A stretch of DNA of 35,035 nucleotides from Acidobacteriota bacterium (GCA_029263355.1 JAJCXQ010000710.1:1-35035); one strand, 5' to 3'. Positions 8,692 through 17,281 are shown, counted from the stretch's first letter. Numbers and translations are program-made. Notes: generated by a model not told the origin, from the sequence alone.

Positions 8692-11481
8692 TTATTGTTC
8701 ACCGCGCAGTGCTCGTATCGGGTCGATGCGAGCCGCGTTGATGGCAGGGATCAGGCTGGCGAGGACAGCGGCGATCAACGACAGGGCCACCACCGCGGCG
8801 AGAGCCGATGTGTCGGTTGCGCTGACGCCATAGAGGAAAGGTTCGAGACTGCGGGCGGCAAGCAGGCCGAGGGCGAGACCGAGAGCGAGGCCGATCAGGC
8901 TGGTTCTCAAACTGCGGTGTACAACCAATTCGATGATGTCGCTTCCGGTGGCGCCAACCGCCATTCGCAGACCGAGCTCGCGCCTGCTTTCGTTGACCCA
9001 ATAGGCGACCACGCCGTAGATACCAGCGCCAGCGAGCAGCAGGGCGACAGCGGCGAAAGCAGCTAGGAGGCGGCCGTAGAAACGATCGGTGGCGACGGCG
9101 CCGCGTTCGAGGTCGGAGAACGTGAAGGTGCTGTGCACGGGCTGGCGGTGATCGGTGGCAAGGGCGGCCCGTGCGACAGCAGCGCGAGTTAAAGCGTCGC
9201 GTGTCACGGTGGCAGCATCTTGGGTACCTCTGCCCAACAATCTCTCACCCGTGGCCGTCGTGTCGACCGTGGTACGGGCAATCACGGTCATGGCGCCATA
9301 GGTGGTCTGGGAGTGGGGCACAAAAAATGCCGGTCGGGTCACTTCAGACGGTCCGTGAAAGCGGACGTCACCGACCACGCCGACGACCCGTAGTGAACGT
9401 CTGCCGCCGTAAATAGCGAAGCTCTCACCTACCGGATCACTCTCGCCCCAGGCGACGCGAGCGAAGGTTTGGTTGATCACCGCCACCGGTTCGGTGTCGG
9501 CACGGTCGGTCGTCGCGATCGATCGGCCACGCTGGAGCGGAGCGCCGAGGGTTTCCAGGTAGCCGGGGGTGATGGTCCGAAAGTGGGCTTGGCGCAGGGT
9601 TTCGGAGGCTTCCTCGCCCGGTAGGGTGTAGGGTAGGTCATAGTCGATCGTTAGCGGGTCCATCGGTAGACCGGAAGAGGCCCCAGCGGCGATGATTCCT
9701 GGGGTCGCTCGCAGTCGCTCGAGCAAGTCGCTGAAGTACGCTGCCTCCTGCTGATCACTGGTGTAGGCGTTGTCGTCGAGGTAAATGCGGGCGCCACTCA
9801 AACCGGCGGAGCGGAACCCGGGATCCACCGATCGTAGCTCCGCTAGATTGCGCAGCAACAAGGCGGCGGCGGTCACCAGTACAACAGCGACGGTGACCTG
9901 CATCACCACCAAGGCTTGCCGAGGGTCGGCCAGGAGCGAGTGTCTGGCTCGCGCGTGACGTAACCCACGCATCGCCCCCGCCAGGTCGCGGGTGAAGGCC
10001 CAAACGGCGGGCGCCATACCAAAGACTAGCCCAGCCGCCAGCGAGACCCCGACACCGAAGGCGAGCACCGGTAGATCGAGGCGCACATCGTAGAGCCGCG
10101 GCAGCAGGCCATCGGCGAGGCCGATCAACACCCGATGCAAGACGAACGCGAGGGCAACGCCGAACAAGCCGCCGAGGCTGGACAGCAGCAGGCTTTCGAT
10201 CAACAGTTGTGTCGTCAGCTGGCGACGCTGCGCACCCAGAGCCCGGCGGGTGGCGATCTCGCGTTCGCGGACGACGGCCCGTGACAACAGCAGGCTTGCC
10301 ATGTTGGCGCAAGCGATGAGCAGGATCAGTCCCACCGCCCCGGCCGCCGCCAAAATTGCTGGCTGAGCCGAGCCGATCAGCGAGTCACGGAAGGTGCGCA
10401 AGCTGATGGTGTAGCCTTCAAACCGTGGATTCTTGTCACCCAGCTTGGCAGCCGCGCTCGCCAGCACCTCGCTAGCGACGTTGAGATCGGCTCCCGGTTC
10501 GAGCCGGGCCAATACGTTGAGTCGACCGGACAAACGGCCGTCTTCGACGTCCCAGCCCTGCGGCATCCAGACCTGCACACCGGCCTGGGGCAGCGGTACA
10601 TTGTCCGGCATGACGCCGACGATCGACACCGGCGCATCGTCGAGGGACACCACCCGTCCCAGAATTTCGGGATCGCTGCCGAAACGACCCCGCCACAGCG
10701 CCTCGCTGATGACACAGACCGAGCCGCGGCGGTTGGGCAGCACGTCGTCCTCAGCGAGGGCGCGGCCGACGATCGGGGCGACCCCGAGAGTCTCGAAGAA
10801 GGCACCGTCAACCATCAGCGAGGACCCGAGCTCCTCGGGCTCACCATCGCTGAGCAAGGTCACTGAATCGAAAATGTAGCTGGTTAGACGTCGCACTCCG
10901 CCGCGCCCTTCAACCTCGTCACGGATATCCACCAGATGGGATGGCCACAGCCCCATGGCGTCGCCCGGATCCTGGGCTCGATGCAGGCTCAACACCGCCA
11001 AGTGGGCTGGGTCAGCAATTCCGAGCGGCCGCAGCAAGACACCGTAGACGACGCTGAAGATGGCGGTGTTGGCGCCGATGCCAAGGGCCAGGGTCAGCGC
11101 GGCGACCAGGGTGAATCCCGGATTGTGGCGAGCTCGGCGGACAGCGACCAGGAGGTCATGGCGCAATGTGGTCATCGAGGTGGCTTCCTTTCCAAACGAG
11201 CGTCGAAAGCTGGGGCTCGTAGCGGTGGTGGAGGATTGGGCGGCTGGCGCCCAGCGCGCCTCCCAACGATGGGCGCGAGGGATCGCGGTGGCAGCGTCGA
11301 GCAGCAAGCGGACGCCGAGTTTCAACCGACCCAGCCGGGTTTCGCGAGCTTCCACTTCGAGCTCGGCAAGGAATGTTCGCATGTCACGACCGTAGGTCTG
11401 ACGGAGACCCTTGGGATACAGCCGCAACATGGCATCGAACAGACGTTCGAGAAGGGAGCGTGGCGGCGAGGTTTGAGTCAT
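8692..11481 (-). CDS. ADOP-type MacB/FtsX ABC transporter permease
   Basis: 929-residue inner-membrane permease of the duplicated MacB/FtsX architecture common in Acidobacteria. In order: a soluble N-terminal domain (1-105, LLERLFDAMLRLYPKGLR), first membrane helix (about 122-146, PGFTLVAALTLALGIGAN), MacB periplasmic core domain (about 150-350, with DDAPVSIVGVMP), a three-helix FtsX block (about 375-460, ILLIACANMASLLL), a second helix/core domain, and a last FtsX block ending in NAARIDPIRALRGEQ. No ATPase gene is adjacent; these orphan permeases usually lack one. The ATG at 11481 overlaps the PadR stop by 4 bp, so the regulator and permease form an operon. Substrate unknown; antimicrobial or signal export is a guess from the family. 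Confidence 0.9.
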   Translation of the reverse strand: MTQTSPPRSLLERLFDAMLRLYPKGLRQTYGRDMRTFLAELEVEARETRLGRLKLGVRLLLDAATAIPRAHRWEARWAPAAQSSTTATSPSFRRSFGKEATSMTTLRHDLLVAVRRARHNPGFTLVAALTLALGIGANTAIFSVVYGVLLRPLGIADPAHLAVLSLHRAQDPGDAMGLWPSHLVDIRDEVEGRGGVRRLTSYIFDSVTLLSDGEPEELGSSLMVDGAFFETLGVAPIVGRALAEDDVLPNRRGSVCVISEALWRGRFGSDPEILGRVVSLDDAPVSIVGVMPDNVPLPQAGVQVWMPQGWDVEDGRLSGRLNVLARLEPGADLNVASEVLASAAAKLGDKNPRFEGYTISLRTFRDSLIGSAQPAILAAAGAVGLILLIACANMASLLLSRAVVREREIATRRALGAQRRQLTTQLLIESLLLSSLGGLFGVALAFVLHRVLIGLADGLLPRLYDVRLDLPVLAFGVGVSLAAGLVFGMAPAVWAFTRDLAGAMRGLRHARARHSLLADPRQALVVMQVTVAVVLVTAAALLLRNLAELRSVDPGFRSAGLSGARIYLDDNAYTSDQQEAAYFSDLLERLRATPGIIAAGASSGLPMDPLTIDYDLPYTLPGEEASETLRQAHFRTITPGYLETLGAPLQRGRSIATTDRADTEPVAVINQTFARVAWGESDPVGESFAIYGGRRSLRVVGVVGDVRFHGPSEVTRPAFFVPHSQTTYGAMTVIARTTVDTTATGERLLGRGTQDAATVTRDALTRAAVARAALATDHRQPVHSTFTFSDLERGAVATDRFYGRLLAAFAAVALLLAGAGIYGVVAYWVNESRRELGLRMAVGATGSDIIELVVHRSLRTSLIGLALGLALGLLAARSLEPFLYGVSATDTSALAAVVALSLIAAVLASLIPAINAARIDPIRALRGEQ

Positions 11482-11831
11482 TGCGTCGCCTCGTTGTCGT
11501 GGACGCCGGAGTCGAGCAGACGCCGACGAACCGTGGTGGCCATTCGTGCCATCCTTCGGCCTTCATCAGCCAGCAACTGGCGGCCGGTGTCGGTCAATGC
11601 AAAGTAGCGTCGGCGCTGATCGTTATCGGCCGGGCGGGCGCCTGTCTCCGTAACCAGGCCTTCACGGTCCAGACGCCGGATCACGGCGTAGAGATTGCCC
11701 GGCATCATCTGCACCTGCCCTTCGCTTTCCTCGCGCATGCGTCCCGCCAACGCATAGCCGTGCAACGGGCCGTCGACAAGCGCCAGTAAGAGGTGGAAGT
11801 CCACCGGCTTGAGGGGGAGTTGAGTTGCCAT
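11478..11831 (-). CDS. PadR-family transcriptional regulator
   Basis: Small winged-helix repressor (117 residues from the ATG at 11831). It shows the PadR signature: FHLLLALVDGPLHGYALAG, then MMPGNLYAVIRRLDREGLV (recognition helix and wing) and DQRRRYFALTDTGRQLL. Family members repress an adjacent transporter operon and release on ligand binding. The frame is open further upstream, but a start at 11831 gives the normal family length, and the upstream DNA holds the promoter/operator. Precedes and overlaps the ADOP permease by 4 bp, matching the common PadR-ADOP pairing. Confidence 0.9.
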   Translation of the reverse strand: MATQLPLKPVDFHLLLALVDGPLHGYALAGRMREESEGQVQMMPGNLYAVIRRLDREGLVTETGARPADNDQRRRYFALTDTGRQLLADEGRRMARMATTVRRRLLDSGVHDNEATQ

Positions 11832-11838
11832 CGTAGGT

Positions 11839-11874
11839 GTTATACGAATTCTCAGTATACTGGTTTCAAGTATA
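11839..11874 (-). promoter_or_regulatory. Promoter/operator of the padR-permease operon
   Basis: AT-rich island in GC-rich DNA. It has the inverted repeat TATACT-N7-AGTATA (11856-11861 and 11869-11874), the overlapping palindrome AGTATACT (11854-11861) and a further TATAC half site (11841-11845). On the minus strand TTGAAA (11864-11869) and TATAAC (11839-11844) could be -35 and -10 elements with a longish 19-nt spacer, placing the transcript start very near the padR ATG. Overlap of dyad and promoter fits autorepression (inference). Confidence 0.5.
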
Positions 11875-12075
11875 GTCTCGAGATCGTCGACACCGATACC
11901 GAGCCGACGACTTTCTGGAGATGGCGCCTTGCCACGGTGCAATCCAGGGCCGGCTCCATTGAACGCAGTTGAGAGATTGCCCATGCTGCGTCGTCAAGTA
12001 GAGCCGAGACCCGTGCTCAACCTCCCGCGTGCTCAACGTTCTAATCGGAAGATTGCCACCACCAAGGAGTTTCCC

Positions 12076-12201
12076 GTGACGAATCGACTCCTCGAAGCGT
12101 CCCGCCTTCGTCCTTCAGGGACCTGTCGAGAATCGACCGCCGGCTCAAACTGGGTGCGCAAGCTGAGCAACCTGCTTGAAGAGGAAGGTTTGAGGCAATA
12201 G
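12076..12201 (+). CDS. Possible 41-residue small ORF, perhaps an ADOP permease N-terminal remnant
   Basis: GTG at 12076 preceded by AAGGAG (12064-12069), a good ribosome site. The peptide ends in SNWVRKLSNLLEEEGLRQ, which resembles the W-x-R-K-L-x-N-L start of the soluble N-terminal domain of ADOP permeases. Together with the next gene it could be debris of a second permease. It could equally be a real small protein or chance. The rest of 11875-12300 holds nothing else that I recognise. Confidence 0.3.
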   Translation: MTNRLLEASRLRPSGTCRESTAGSNWVRKLSNLLEEEGLRQ

Positions 12202-12300
12202 AACTCGCCACCGAACAAATCGGAGCCTTACTCCGTAGAAGTAAGTAGACCAGACCCGTGGTGGTGTGTATTTGGACTGAAATCCATCTGGGAGTCGATC

Positions 12301-13029
12301 ATGCTTGAACGTCCGAGGCAGTGGCTGTCATGTTCGCTCGTGGTCTCGCTTGCTATCGGAGCGGCTTGGGCTTTGATTTCTTACTTGGACAAACAGTCTA
12401 GAGTACTGCCCTTTGCCGAGCCCGACGAACTCGTTCTTATTCGCGAGGGCTCGGAGCAAGAGACAACACCTGTGCCTTATGCCAACATCTTGGCTTGGCG
12501 AGCCCGCGAAGATCTGTTCCAGGAGGTTTCCGCTTTCGCTGTCCGCGAGACAAGTCTCGGCGAGAAGAATGCGGAAGAACAGGTTCACGCCATGATGATC
12601 TCAGGCTCCTTCTTCGAAACTCTGGGGATTGCACCTTGGTTGGGTCGGGCATTCTTGAACGAGGAAGCGCTGTCGGGGGCGCCGCCAGTTGTGATGCTGA
12701 GTGCGGATTTCTGGCAGCGGCACTTCGCCGGGGATCCGCACGTCATCGGTCAACTGCTCAGAGTAGGAAGCGTCGAACGGAGGATCATCGGCGTCGTGCA
12801 GGCCGATTTTCGGTGGTTCACGGAATTCGACCTGGTCGACGTACTTTTGCCGCTGGCGATTCCGACCGTCTCGAGCCAGCCCGCGAAGCATGACCTCGTC
12901 GTGATCGCTCGCTTGCAGCCCCCAGTCTCCATCTCCGAAGCCGCTGCTGCGCTGAGATCCACCAACACCGAAACCTGCGATCATCCGGCGTTCCCGGTCG
13001 CCCTGAAGTCGGTCTATCGGACCCGGTGA
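12301..13029 (+). CDS. Truncated MacB-like periplasmic core protein (no FtsX domain)
   Basis: 242 residues: one N-terminal membrane helix (SCSLVVSLAIGAAWALISYL) followed by FAEPDELVLIREGS and a MacB periplasmic core domain (MMISGSFFETLGIAPWLGR, ADFWQRHFAGDPHVIGQLL, RRIIGVVQADF, VDVLLPLAIP, LVVIARLQP). Intact permeases of this family continue with FtsX membrane blocks of several hundred residues; here the frame stops right after the core domain. A GGGAG about 8 nt upstream of the ATG is a plausible ribosome site, so it may still be translated. Most likely a remnant of an ADOP permease, less likely a free-standing periplasmic sensor-like protein. Confidence 0.7.
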   Translation: MLERPRQWLSCSLVVSLAIGAAWALISYLDKQSRVLPFAEPDELVLIREGSEQETTPVPYANILAWRAREDLFQEVSAFAVRETSLGEKNAEEQVHAMMISGSFFETLGIAPWLGRAFLNEEALSGAPPVVMLSADFWQRHFAGDPHVIGQLLRVGSVERRIIGVVQADFRWFTEFDLVDVLLPLAIPTVSSQPAKHDLVVIARLQPPVSISEAAAALRSTNTETCDHPAFPVALKSVYRTR

Positions 13030-13124
13030 CGGTCCTCTCCTTGACGAGAATGCCGCTGGCAAGCGAATGATTCATTGTCGTACAAGCGGGGAAGGACCAC
13101 CTAGAGGCGCGCTCGAGGGGTCAG

Positions 13125-13450
13125 ATCACGGCGTGATCACGACTCTGGACGATGCAAAGTGGGCCGATCCTCGGCGGATCTTGATGCATGCTGTGGGCCG
13201 GCGAAGCCATCACGGGGTGATCTGGCTTCCTGCCATGGGCAGAAACTCTGCCGAGCCGGTAATATCGCTTTTGTCGGCCGACATATACGATGTTACCGGG
13301 TGATATCGGATATGTCGGCCGACATGAGGCGATTTCCCCGGGTCATGACGCTTCTGTCGACCGACGTTGTGCGTTATTACCCGGTGATATTGCCTCTGGT
13401 TTTCGACGGTCTTGGGTATCACCGGGTGAATTTGGCGACGTTTCTGGTGT
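13125..13450. repeat. Array of about eight diverged 42-bp tandem repeats
   Basis: A GTGAT-type landmark recurs at 13133, 13217, 13300, 13342, 13384 and 13426, and a degenerate unit sits at 13167, so the period is 42 bp with one indel. Each unit holds a near-palindrome ATCACCGGGTGAT and, about 20 bp on, a second dyad; two copies of the latter are the perfect 12-bp palindrome TGTCGGCCGACA (13272-13283 and 13313-13324), a third is TGTCGACCGACG (13355). The array fills the intergenic space and ends at the start of the histidine kinase gene. Confidence 0.85.
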
Positions 13451-13456
13451 GAAAGC

Positions 13457-14698
13457 TTGCTGTATGCTCGCGAGCGGCATGGCGCCCTTCGGCTAGAACG
13501 CGGTCGCGCCCGACATGTTCCGATCCCGGCTACGACAAGATCTGTGGTAAATCCTCCTCCTACCCGACTCTCGGAAGTCTCTCCACCCCCGAGGCTGAAG
13601 GGGTTACATGTAGCTGCGGTTCTGTGGGGGGTGTTGGTGGCGCTGACCGCTGGTCAAGCCTATGTTTCGGGGGTTTTCAGTCAGAAACCCGTTTCGGTCG
13701 TGAGCGAGGTGGTTGACGCTCTGCTCTTGTGGTGGCCGTGGGCCGTTGCATCGTTGGCGATTTTCGCCCTGGCCCGGTGGCGTTCGCCGATTGGACCGGG
13801 GTGGCCGACCGGGTTGCTTTTGCATCTGTTGACGGCTGGGATGTGGGCAGGTCTCTACAGTGGTTATCTATCGCTCCTTCATCTGCTGCGCCATGGTAAG
13901 ACGGTTGAGCTCGAGCCGTTGACCAAGGGCGTGGGGCATTACCTCGGGGTAGGTCTCTACCTTTTCTTGTTGGGTTACGGTTTGGTGGTGATTGCGGGCC
14001 TGCTCTACGACCTGCTGGAGCACCAACAGGAGCGTCGGCTGGACCAAGCTCGGGCCGACACCCAGGCGGCGCGATTGCGGGAGCTTTTGTCCGCTGCCCG
14101 CTTGCGCAGTCTCAAGACTCAGATGCGCCCGCATTTTCTCTTCAACGCCTTGAACACGATCTCCTCGTTGCTGGACGACGACCCCCAGCACGCCCGCGGA
14201 ATGATCGCCAATCTCGGTGATCTGCTGCGCGCCAGTCTCGAGCTCGAAGATGTCCAGGAGGTTCCTCTCGAACGTGAGCTCGAGCTGCTGGACCGTTATC
14301 TGGCGATCGAGCGGGCGCGGTTTGGCGACCGCCTCCAGGTGACGGTCGAGGTTGATGCCCTAGCGCGGGTGCAATCGATACCGAGCCTATTGCTGCAACC
14401 GTTGGTGGAGAACGCAGTGCGTCATGGTGTCGGTCGCAAGAAAGGACCCGGTCATTTGTGGATTCGAGCCGCGGTTGAAGGGGACCAACTCGTGTTACAA
14501 GTGGAGGACGACGGTCCCGGATTGCCTGCTGGCGGGCTGTCGGATGGCGAGGGTATCGGGTTGAGTAACACCCGAGAGCGCTTGGTGGCACTCTACGGGC
14601 AAGGACAACATCTCGAGATGTCCAGTGTGGAGGGCGGTGGCCTACGGGTCACGGTGACGGTTCCTCCCGAGCGGTTTGCGCACGAGGCCACTGGATGA
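13457..14698 (+). CDS. LytS/YehU-type sensor histidine kinase
   Basis: Membrane sensor kinase of a LytTR two-component system. Four hydrophobic segments (about residues 50-73, 82-106, 118-146, 160-187) precede a short coiled region and the His_kinase domain. The phosphoacceptor block is QMRPHFLFNALNTISSLL with H226; the ATP-binding part shows LVENAVRHGVG (N319), EDDGPGLP and GIGLSNTRERL. The start is uncertain: 13457 is a TTG with no clear ribosome site and the first ~45 residues look unstructured, so the true start may lie nearer 13540-13600. Its end overlaps the response-regulator ATG by 4 bp. The 42-bp repeat array lies immediately upstream. Confidence 0.9.
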   Translation: MLYARERHGALRLERGRARHVPIPATTRSVVNPPPTRLSEVSPPPRLKGLHVAAVLWGVLVALTAGQAYVSGVFSQKPVSVVSEVVDALLLWWPWAVASLAIFALARWRSPIGPGWPTGLLLHLLTAGMWAGLYSGYLSLLHLLRHGKTVELEPLTKGVGHYLGVGLYLFLLGYGLVVIAGLLYDLLEHQQERRLDQARADTQAARLRELLSAARLRSLKTQMRPHFLFNALNTISSLLDDDPQHARGMIANLGDLLRASLELEDVQEVPLERELELLDRYLAIERARFGDRLQVTVEVDALARVQSIPSLLLQPLVENAVRHGVGRKKGPGHLWIRAAVEGDQLVLQVEDDGPGLPAGGLSDGEGIGLSNTRERLVALYGQGQHLEMSSVEGGGLRVTVTVPPERFAHEATG

Positions 14699-15504
14699 CC
14701 CTTGCAACCCTGATCGTTGACGACGAGCCACCAGCTCGCAAGCTGTTGCGTCGACTGCTCGCCGCTCATCCTGATCTCGAGATTGTCGCCGAGGCCGAGG
14801 ATGGCCAAGACGCGGTTGATCAGATCCGCCGGGTTCGTCCCGACCTCGTTTTCCTCGATATCCAAATGCCCGGGCTCGATGGTTTTGGGGTGATCGAGGC
14901 GATTGGCGCCGCCCACATGCCACGGGTGATTTTTGTCACCGCTTACGATCGCCACGCCGTACGGGCTTTCGAGACCCACGCCGTGGACTATCTGGTCAAA
15001 CCCTACGATGAGACACGGCTGGCACGAGCGGTGGAGCGCGCTCGGCGGGGTCACCACCGGGATCGCCTGGAGGAGATGACGGCCCGGTTGGTGTCGTTGG
15101 TTGCCGCCGAGCCCCTGCCTGCATCCCGGCCTGCATCCCGGCCTGCGTCCCCGCCTGCGCCCCTGCCGGCCATCTCGGATCGACTGGTGGTGCGCTCAAC
15201 CGGCCAAGTGTCGGTGGTCGACGTGGCGACCATCGCCTGGATCAAAGCTGAAGGCAGCTACTGCCGGTTACATGTGAAGACCGGGAGTCACCTGCTGCGG
15301 GAGTCCCTGCGGAGTCTCGAAGCTCGCCTCGATGCGAGCCTTTTCCGACGCATCCATCGCTCCGCGCTGGTCAATGTTCGCCATATCGTCAAACTCCGTC
15401 CATTGGCTCGTGGTGACGCACTGGTGGCGATGGACGATGGCCACGAGCTGCGGGCCAGCCGACGGTACCGTCGGCAGCTCGAGAGTTTCTTCTCAGCTGG
15501 CTAG
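14695..15504 (+). CDS. LytTR-family response regulator
   Basis: 269 residues. An N-terminal receiver domain carries the acidic pair DDE (9-11), phospho-acceptor D55 (LVFLDIQMPG), T82 and K102 (VDYLVKPYD). A linker of P-A-S-R repeats (about 142-157, encoded by 12-bp DNA repeats near 15119-15160) leads to the LytTR DNA-binding domain (IAWIKAEGSYCRLHV, RRIHRSALVNVRHIVKL, LRASRRYRRQLESFF). It should be phosphorylated by the upstream kinase and bind DNA as a dimer to paired direct repeats. Targets unknown; the upstream 42-bp array is an obvious candidate. Confidence 0.93.
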   Translation: MTLATLIVDDEPPARKLLRRLLAAHPDLEIVAEAEDGQDAVDQIRRVRPDLVFLDIQMPGLDGFGVIEAIGAAHMPRVIFVTAYDRHAVRAFETHAVDYLVKPYDETRLARAVERARRGHHRDRLEEMTARLVSLVAAEPLPASRPASRPASPPAPLPAISDRLVVRSTGQVSVVDVATIAWIKAEGSYCRLHVKTGSHLLRESLRSLEARLDASLFRRIHRSALVNVRHIVKLRPLARGDALVAMDDGHELRASRRYRRQLESFFSAG

Positions 15505-15544
15505 AGCTCGAGCCGTCGCCGCTCCTGCCCGTTTCGGGTCCGTT

Positions 15545-15574
15545 CGCGGTGGCCCGCGGTGGTCCGCGGTCGCC
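15545..15574. repeat. Three 10-bp tandem repeats after the response regulator
   Basis: CGCGGTGGCC, CGCGGTGGTC and CGCGGTCGCC follow each other directly, 41 bp after the response-regulator stop. No function evident. Confidence 0.5.
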
Positions 15575-15629
15575 CGTTGACGACCCCCAAGATCCCACTT
15601 GCAACACCGGTGATCCCGTTTGCCAGCTG

Positions 15630-15663
15630 ACGGGTAACTGCCCTTGTGACAGGGCGTACCCGT
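15630..15663 (+). terminator. Long hairpin after the two-component operon
   Basis: Outer stem ACGGGTA / TACCCGT, inner stem GCCCT / AGGGC with a six-base loop, separated by small bulges. No T-tract follows. It lies 126 bp after the response regulator and 44 bp before the next start codon, so it is either a terminator for the former or a structured leader for the latter. Confidence 0.5.
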
Positions 15664-15706
15664 GGTGTTGTCAGTGTTGTCCATCAACTTACCGCGAGGA
15701 CTCCCC

Positions 15707-16759
15707 ATGCCCCGAATCTCTTCTTGCTGGATCACAGCCTTGATCATCTTCACGTCGTTCTTTGCCACGGATCATCTGAGCGCCAGCACTTGCCCAGAAG
15801 TCGAGCCGGCTGCTGCTGAGATCATCAAACAAGCGATTGCTGCGCACGGTGGCAAGACCGCTCTGCGATCGATTCACACTCAACGTGAGATAGGGAAGAC
15901 CACGATTTATCTGAAAGGTGAGGTGTTTCGCGAATCGGACTACTTGAGCCTTCAGCAAGCGCCCGATAAATTTTACAAAGAGTCACCCACCGGTTTGCCT
16001 CCCTTCCACGAAAAACTCATTTTTGCGACAGATGGCAAGACTTCCTGGACTCAAAACGATGGCGCTCTGGCGCCCTATGCCCTGCCTCCCGAAGAATCGT
16101 TTCCGGTGTCGGAGGAAGCCTATCCTTATTTCTTTACTCTCTGTGAACGAGGAGTGCGCGTGATCTACCAAGGCGCCATGGACCTCGACGGCGAGTCGGT
16201 TCACCACCTGAGTTACATTTTTGCGGACGAGCGGGTCGAGGATGCGTACTTCGAGGCTGGCGGCGGCCTGCTCAGGGAGGTGAGTCGCAACATCCAGACC
16301 TCGCAAGGGCCAGCGTTGAGCCGTCGACGTTGGCTCGATTACCGTCCGGTCTCGGGGGTTTTGTTGGCCCACCGGCAAGAGTCGATCTTCCCACCTGATG
16401 AGCATCATGTCTCGCTGATCAGCAAGCTCGAGATCAACGTGGAACTTGCGGATCACCTCTTCCAGCTGCCGCCCCGACCTGTGCTCGGGCCGGAGCACTT
16501 GCAGCGATTGGCGGGCCGCTTTCGCGCCTCAGACCAGGTTTTTATAATCGTCCATTCCGATGCGGGGCTAACGATCGAGTTGCCGGGCAAAGCGCCGGAA
16601 GTGATGATCCCGGTCACCCCCGAGCGTTTCCTCTTTCACGACGGCAGAGGACCCGGCAGCGCGATGGGCAATGTTCGTTTCGATCTCGACGTCGAACCGG
16701 ACCGGCTTGTTTTGCGACTGCGGCAGAAGGATGTCGCGGCCGAACGTGAGGGCGACTGA
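15707..16759 (+). CDS. Secreted LolA-like protein of unknown function
   Basis: 350 residues. Signal peptide at the start (ISSCWITALIIFTSFFA, then STCPEVEP). The main part (about 25-260) resembles outer-membrane lipoprotein-sorting (LolA/LolB-fold) proteins: EIIKQAIAAHGGKTALRSI at its front is a typical opening, followed by FATDGKTSWTQN and YRPVSGVLLAHRQESI. The last ~90 residues (LQRLAGRFRAS, then GLTIELPG and LFHDGRG) look like the small beta domain often found behind peptidases and beta-lactamases (DUF3471-like). The ATG at 15707 has GAGGA 8 nt upstream and gives the signal peptide; an earlier in-frame start at 15662 falls in the hairpin. It probably works in the periplasm. Likely transcribed alone. 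Confidence 0.7.
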   Translation: MPRISSCWITALIIFTSFFATDHLSASTCPEVEPAAAEIIKQAIAAHGGKTALRSIHTQREIGKTTIYLKGEVFRESDYLSLQQAPDKFYKESPTGLPPFHEKLIFATDGKTSWTQNDGALAPYALPPEESFPVSEEAYPYFFTLCERGVRVIYQGAMDLDGESVHHLSYIFADERVEDAYFEAGGGLLREVSRNIQTSQGPALSRRRWLDYRPVSGVLLAHRQESIFPPDEHHVSLISKLEINVELADHLFQLPPRPVLGPEHLQRLAGRFRASDQVFIIVHSDAGLTIELPGKAPEVMIPVTPERFLFHDGRGPGSAMGNVRFDLDVEPDRLVLRLRQKDVAAEREGD

Positions 16760-16957
16760 TCGAGGAGGTCCTCGAGGACCAGATGTGAGTTCGTCTCTTG
16801 GCAATATCAGAGGAATCTTAGGATCGCGGGGTGTAGGTGATTTCTTACGGTATGATGCCCCCAGTTAATCACGACAAGGTGGGTGGCGGGGTTGCGGCGG
16901 CCGAAGAGTTCGGCGGGCTGGGTGGCTCCTGCTTGCTCACCTGAAGGAGGAGAAGAG

Positions 16958-17128
16958 ATGAAGCTCAACGCTCCGAAGCAGATAACCTTTATTATCTCGG
17001 TGATCCTGGTGCTGATTGCGGTCTTGGTGGTCTTGGGTGTAGCCCCGGCTTTGCCGATCAAGGCGTTTTGGCTCGCCGTGGGTGGCTACACATTGCTGGC
17101 CTTGGCGTGCTGGCTACCCAACCTCTGA
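16958..17128 (+). CDS. Small two-helix membrane protein (MKLNAPKQ family)
   Basis: 56 residues from an ATG at 16958 with AAGGAGG at 16944-16950. After MKLNAPKQ come two hydrophobic helices (about 9-32 ITFIISVILVLIAVLVVLGV and 35-54 FWLAVGGYTLLALACWL). Tiny proteins with the same opening and layout occur in many unrelated bacteria as conserved hypotheticals; function unknown. The excellent ribosome site and conserved opening argue that it is real despite its size. Confidence 0.75.
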   Translation: MKLNAPKQITFIISVILVLIAVLVVLGVAPALPIKAFWLAVGGYTLLALACWLPNL

Positions 17129-17245
17129 CCGGGGTACCGACCTACGGCTCGCCGCGCAGCGAGGGTACCTGAAGCAAGATTGGTGCAGGTTCCTTGGCCA
17201 TGGTGGTGAGCCGCATCCTACAGGGATCCGTCTCGCAGAGTGGAG

Positions 17246-17281
17246 TGGTATCTTTGGGTCGACTGGTATCTTTGGGTCGAA
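17246..17281. repeat. 18-bp direct duplication
   Basis: TGGTATCTTTGGGTCGAC at 17246-17263 is repeated at once at 17264-17281 with one change in the last base. It sits in the 257-bp gap before the methyltransferase gene, about 70 bp upstream of the short ORF with a strong ribosome site. Could be a paired regulator site or simple slippage. Confidence 0.7.

Noticed and set aside
13159..13452. Plus-strand frame with 14-residue repeats over the 42-bp array
   Set aside because: Because 42 is a multiple of three, three plus frames and a minus frame all show 14-residue repeats; none has a ribosome site and the conserved signal is at the DNA level (palindromes).
16767..16780. 14-bp palindrome GGTCCTCGAGGACC after the LolA-like gene
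   Set aside because: As a hairpin it has only a 5-bp stem and no T-run; too weak to call a terminator.
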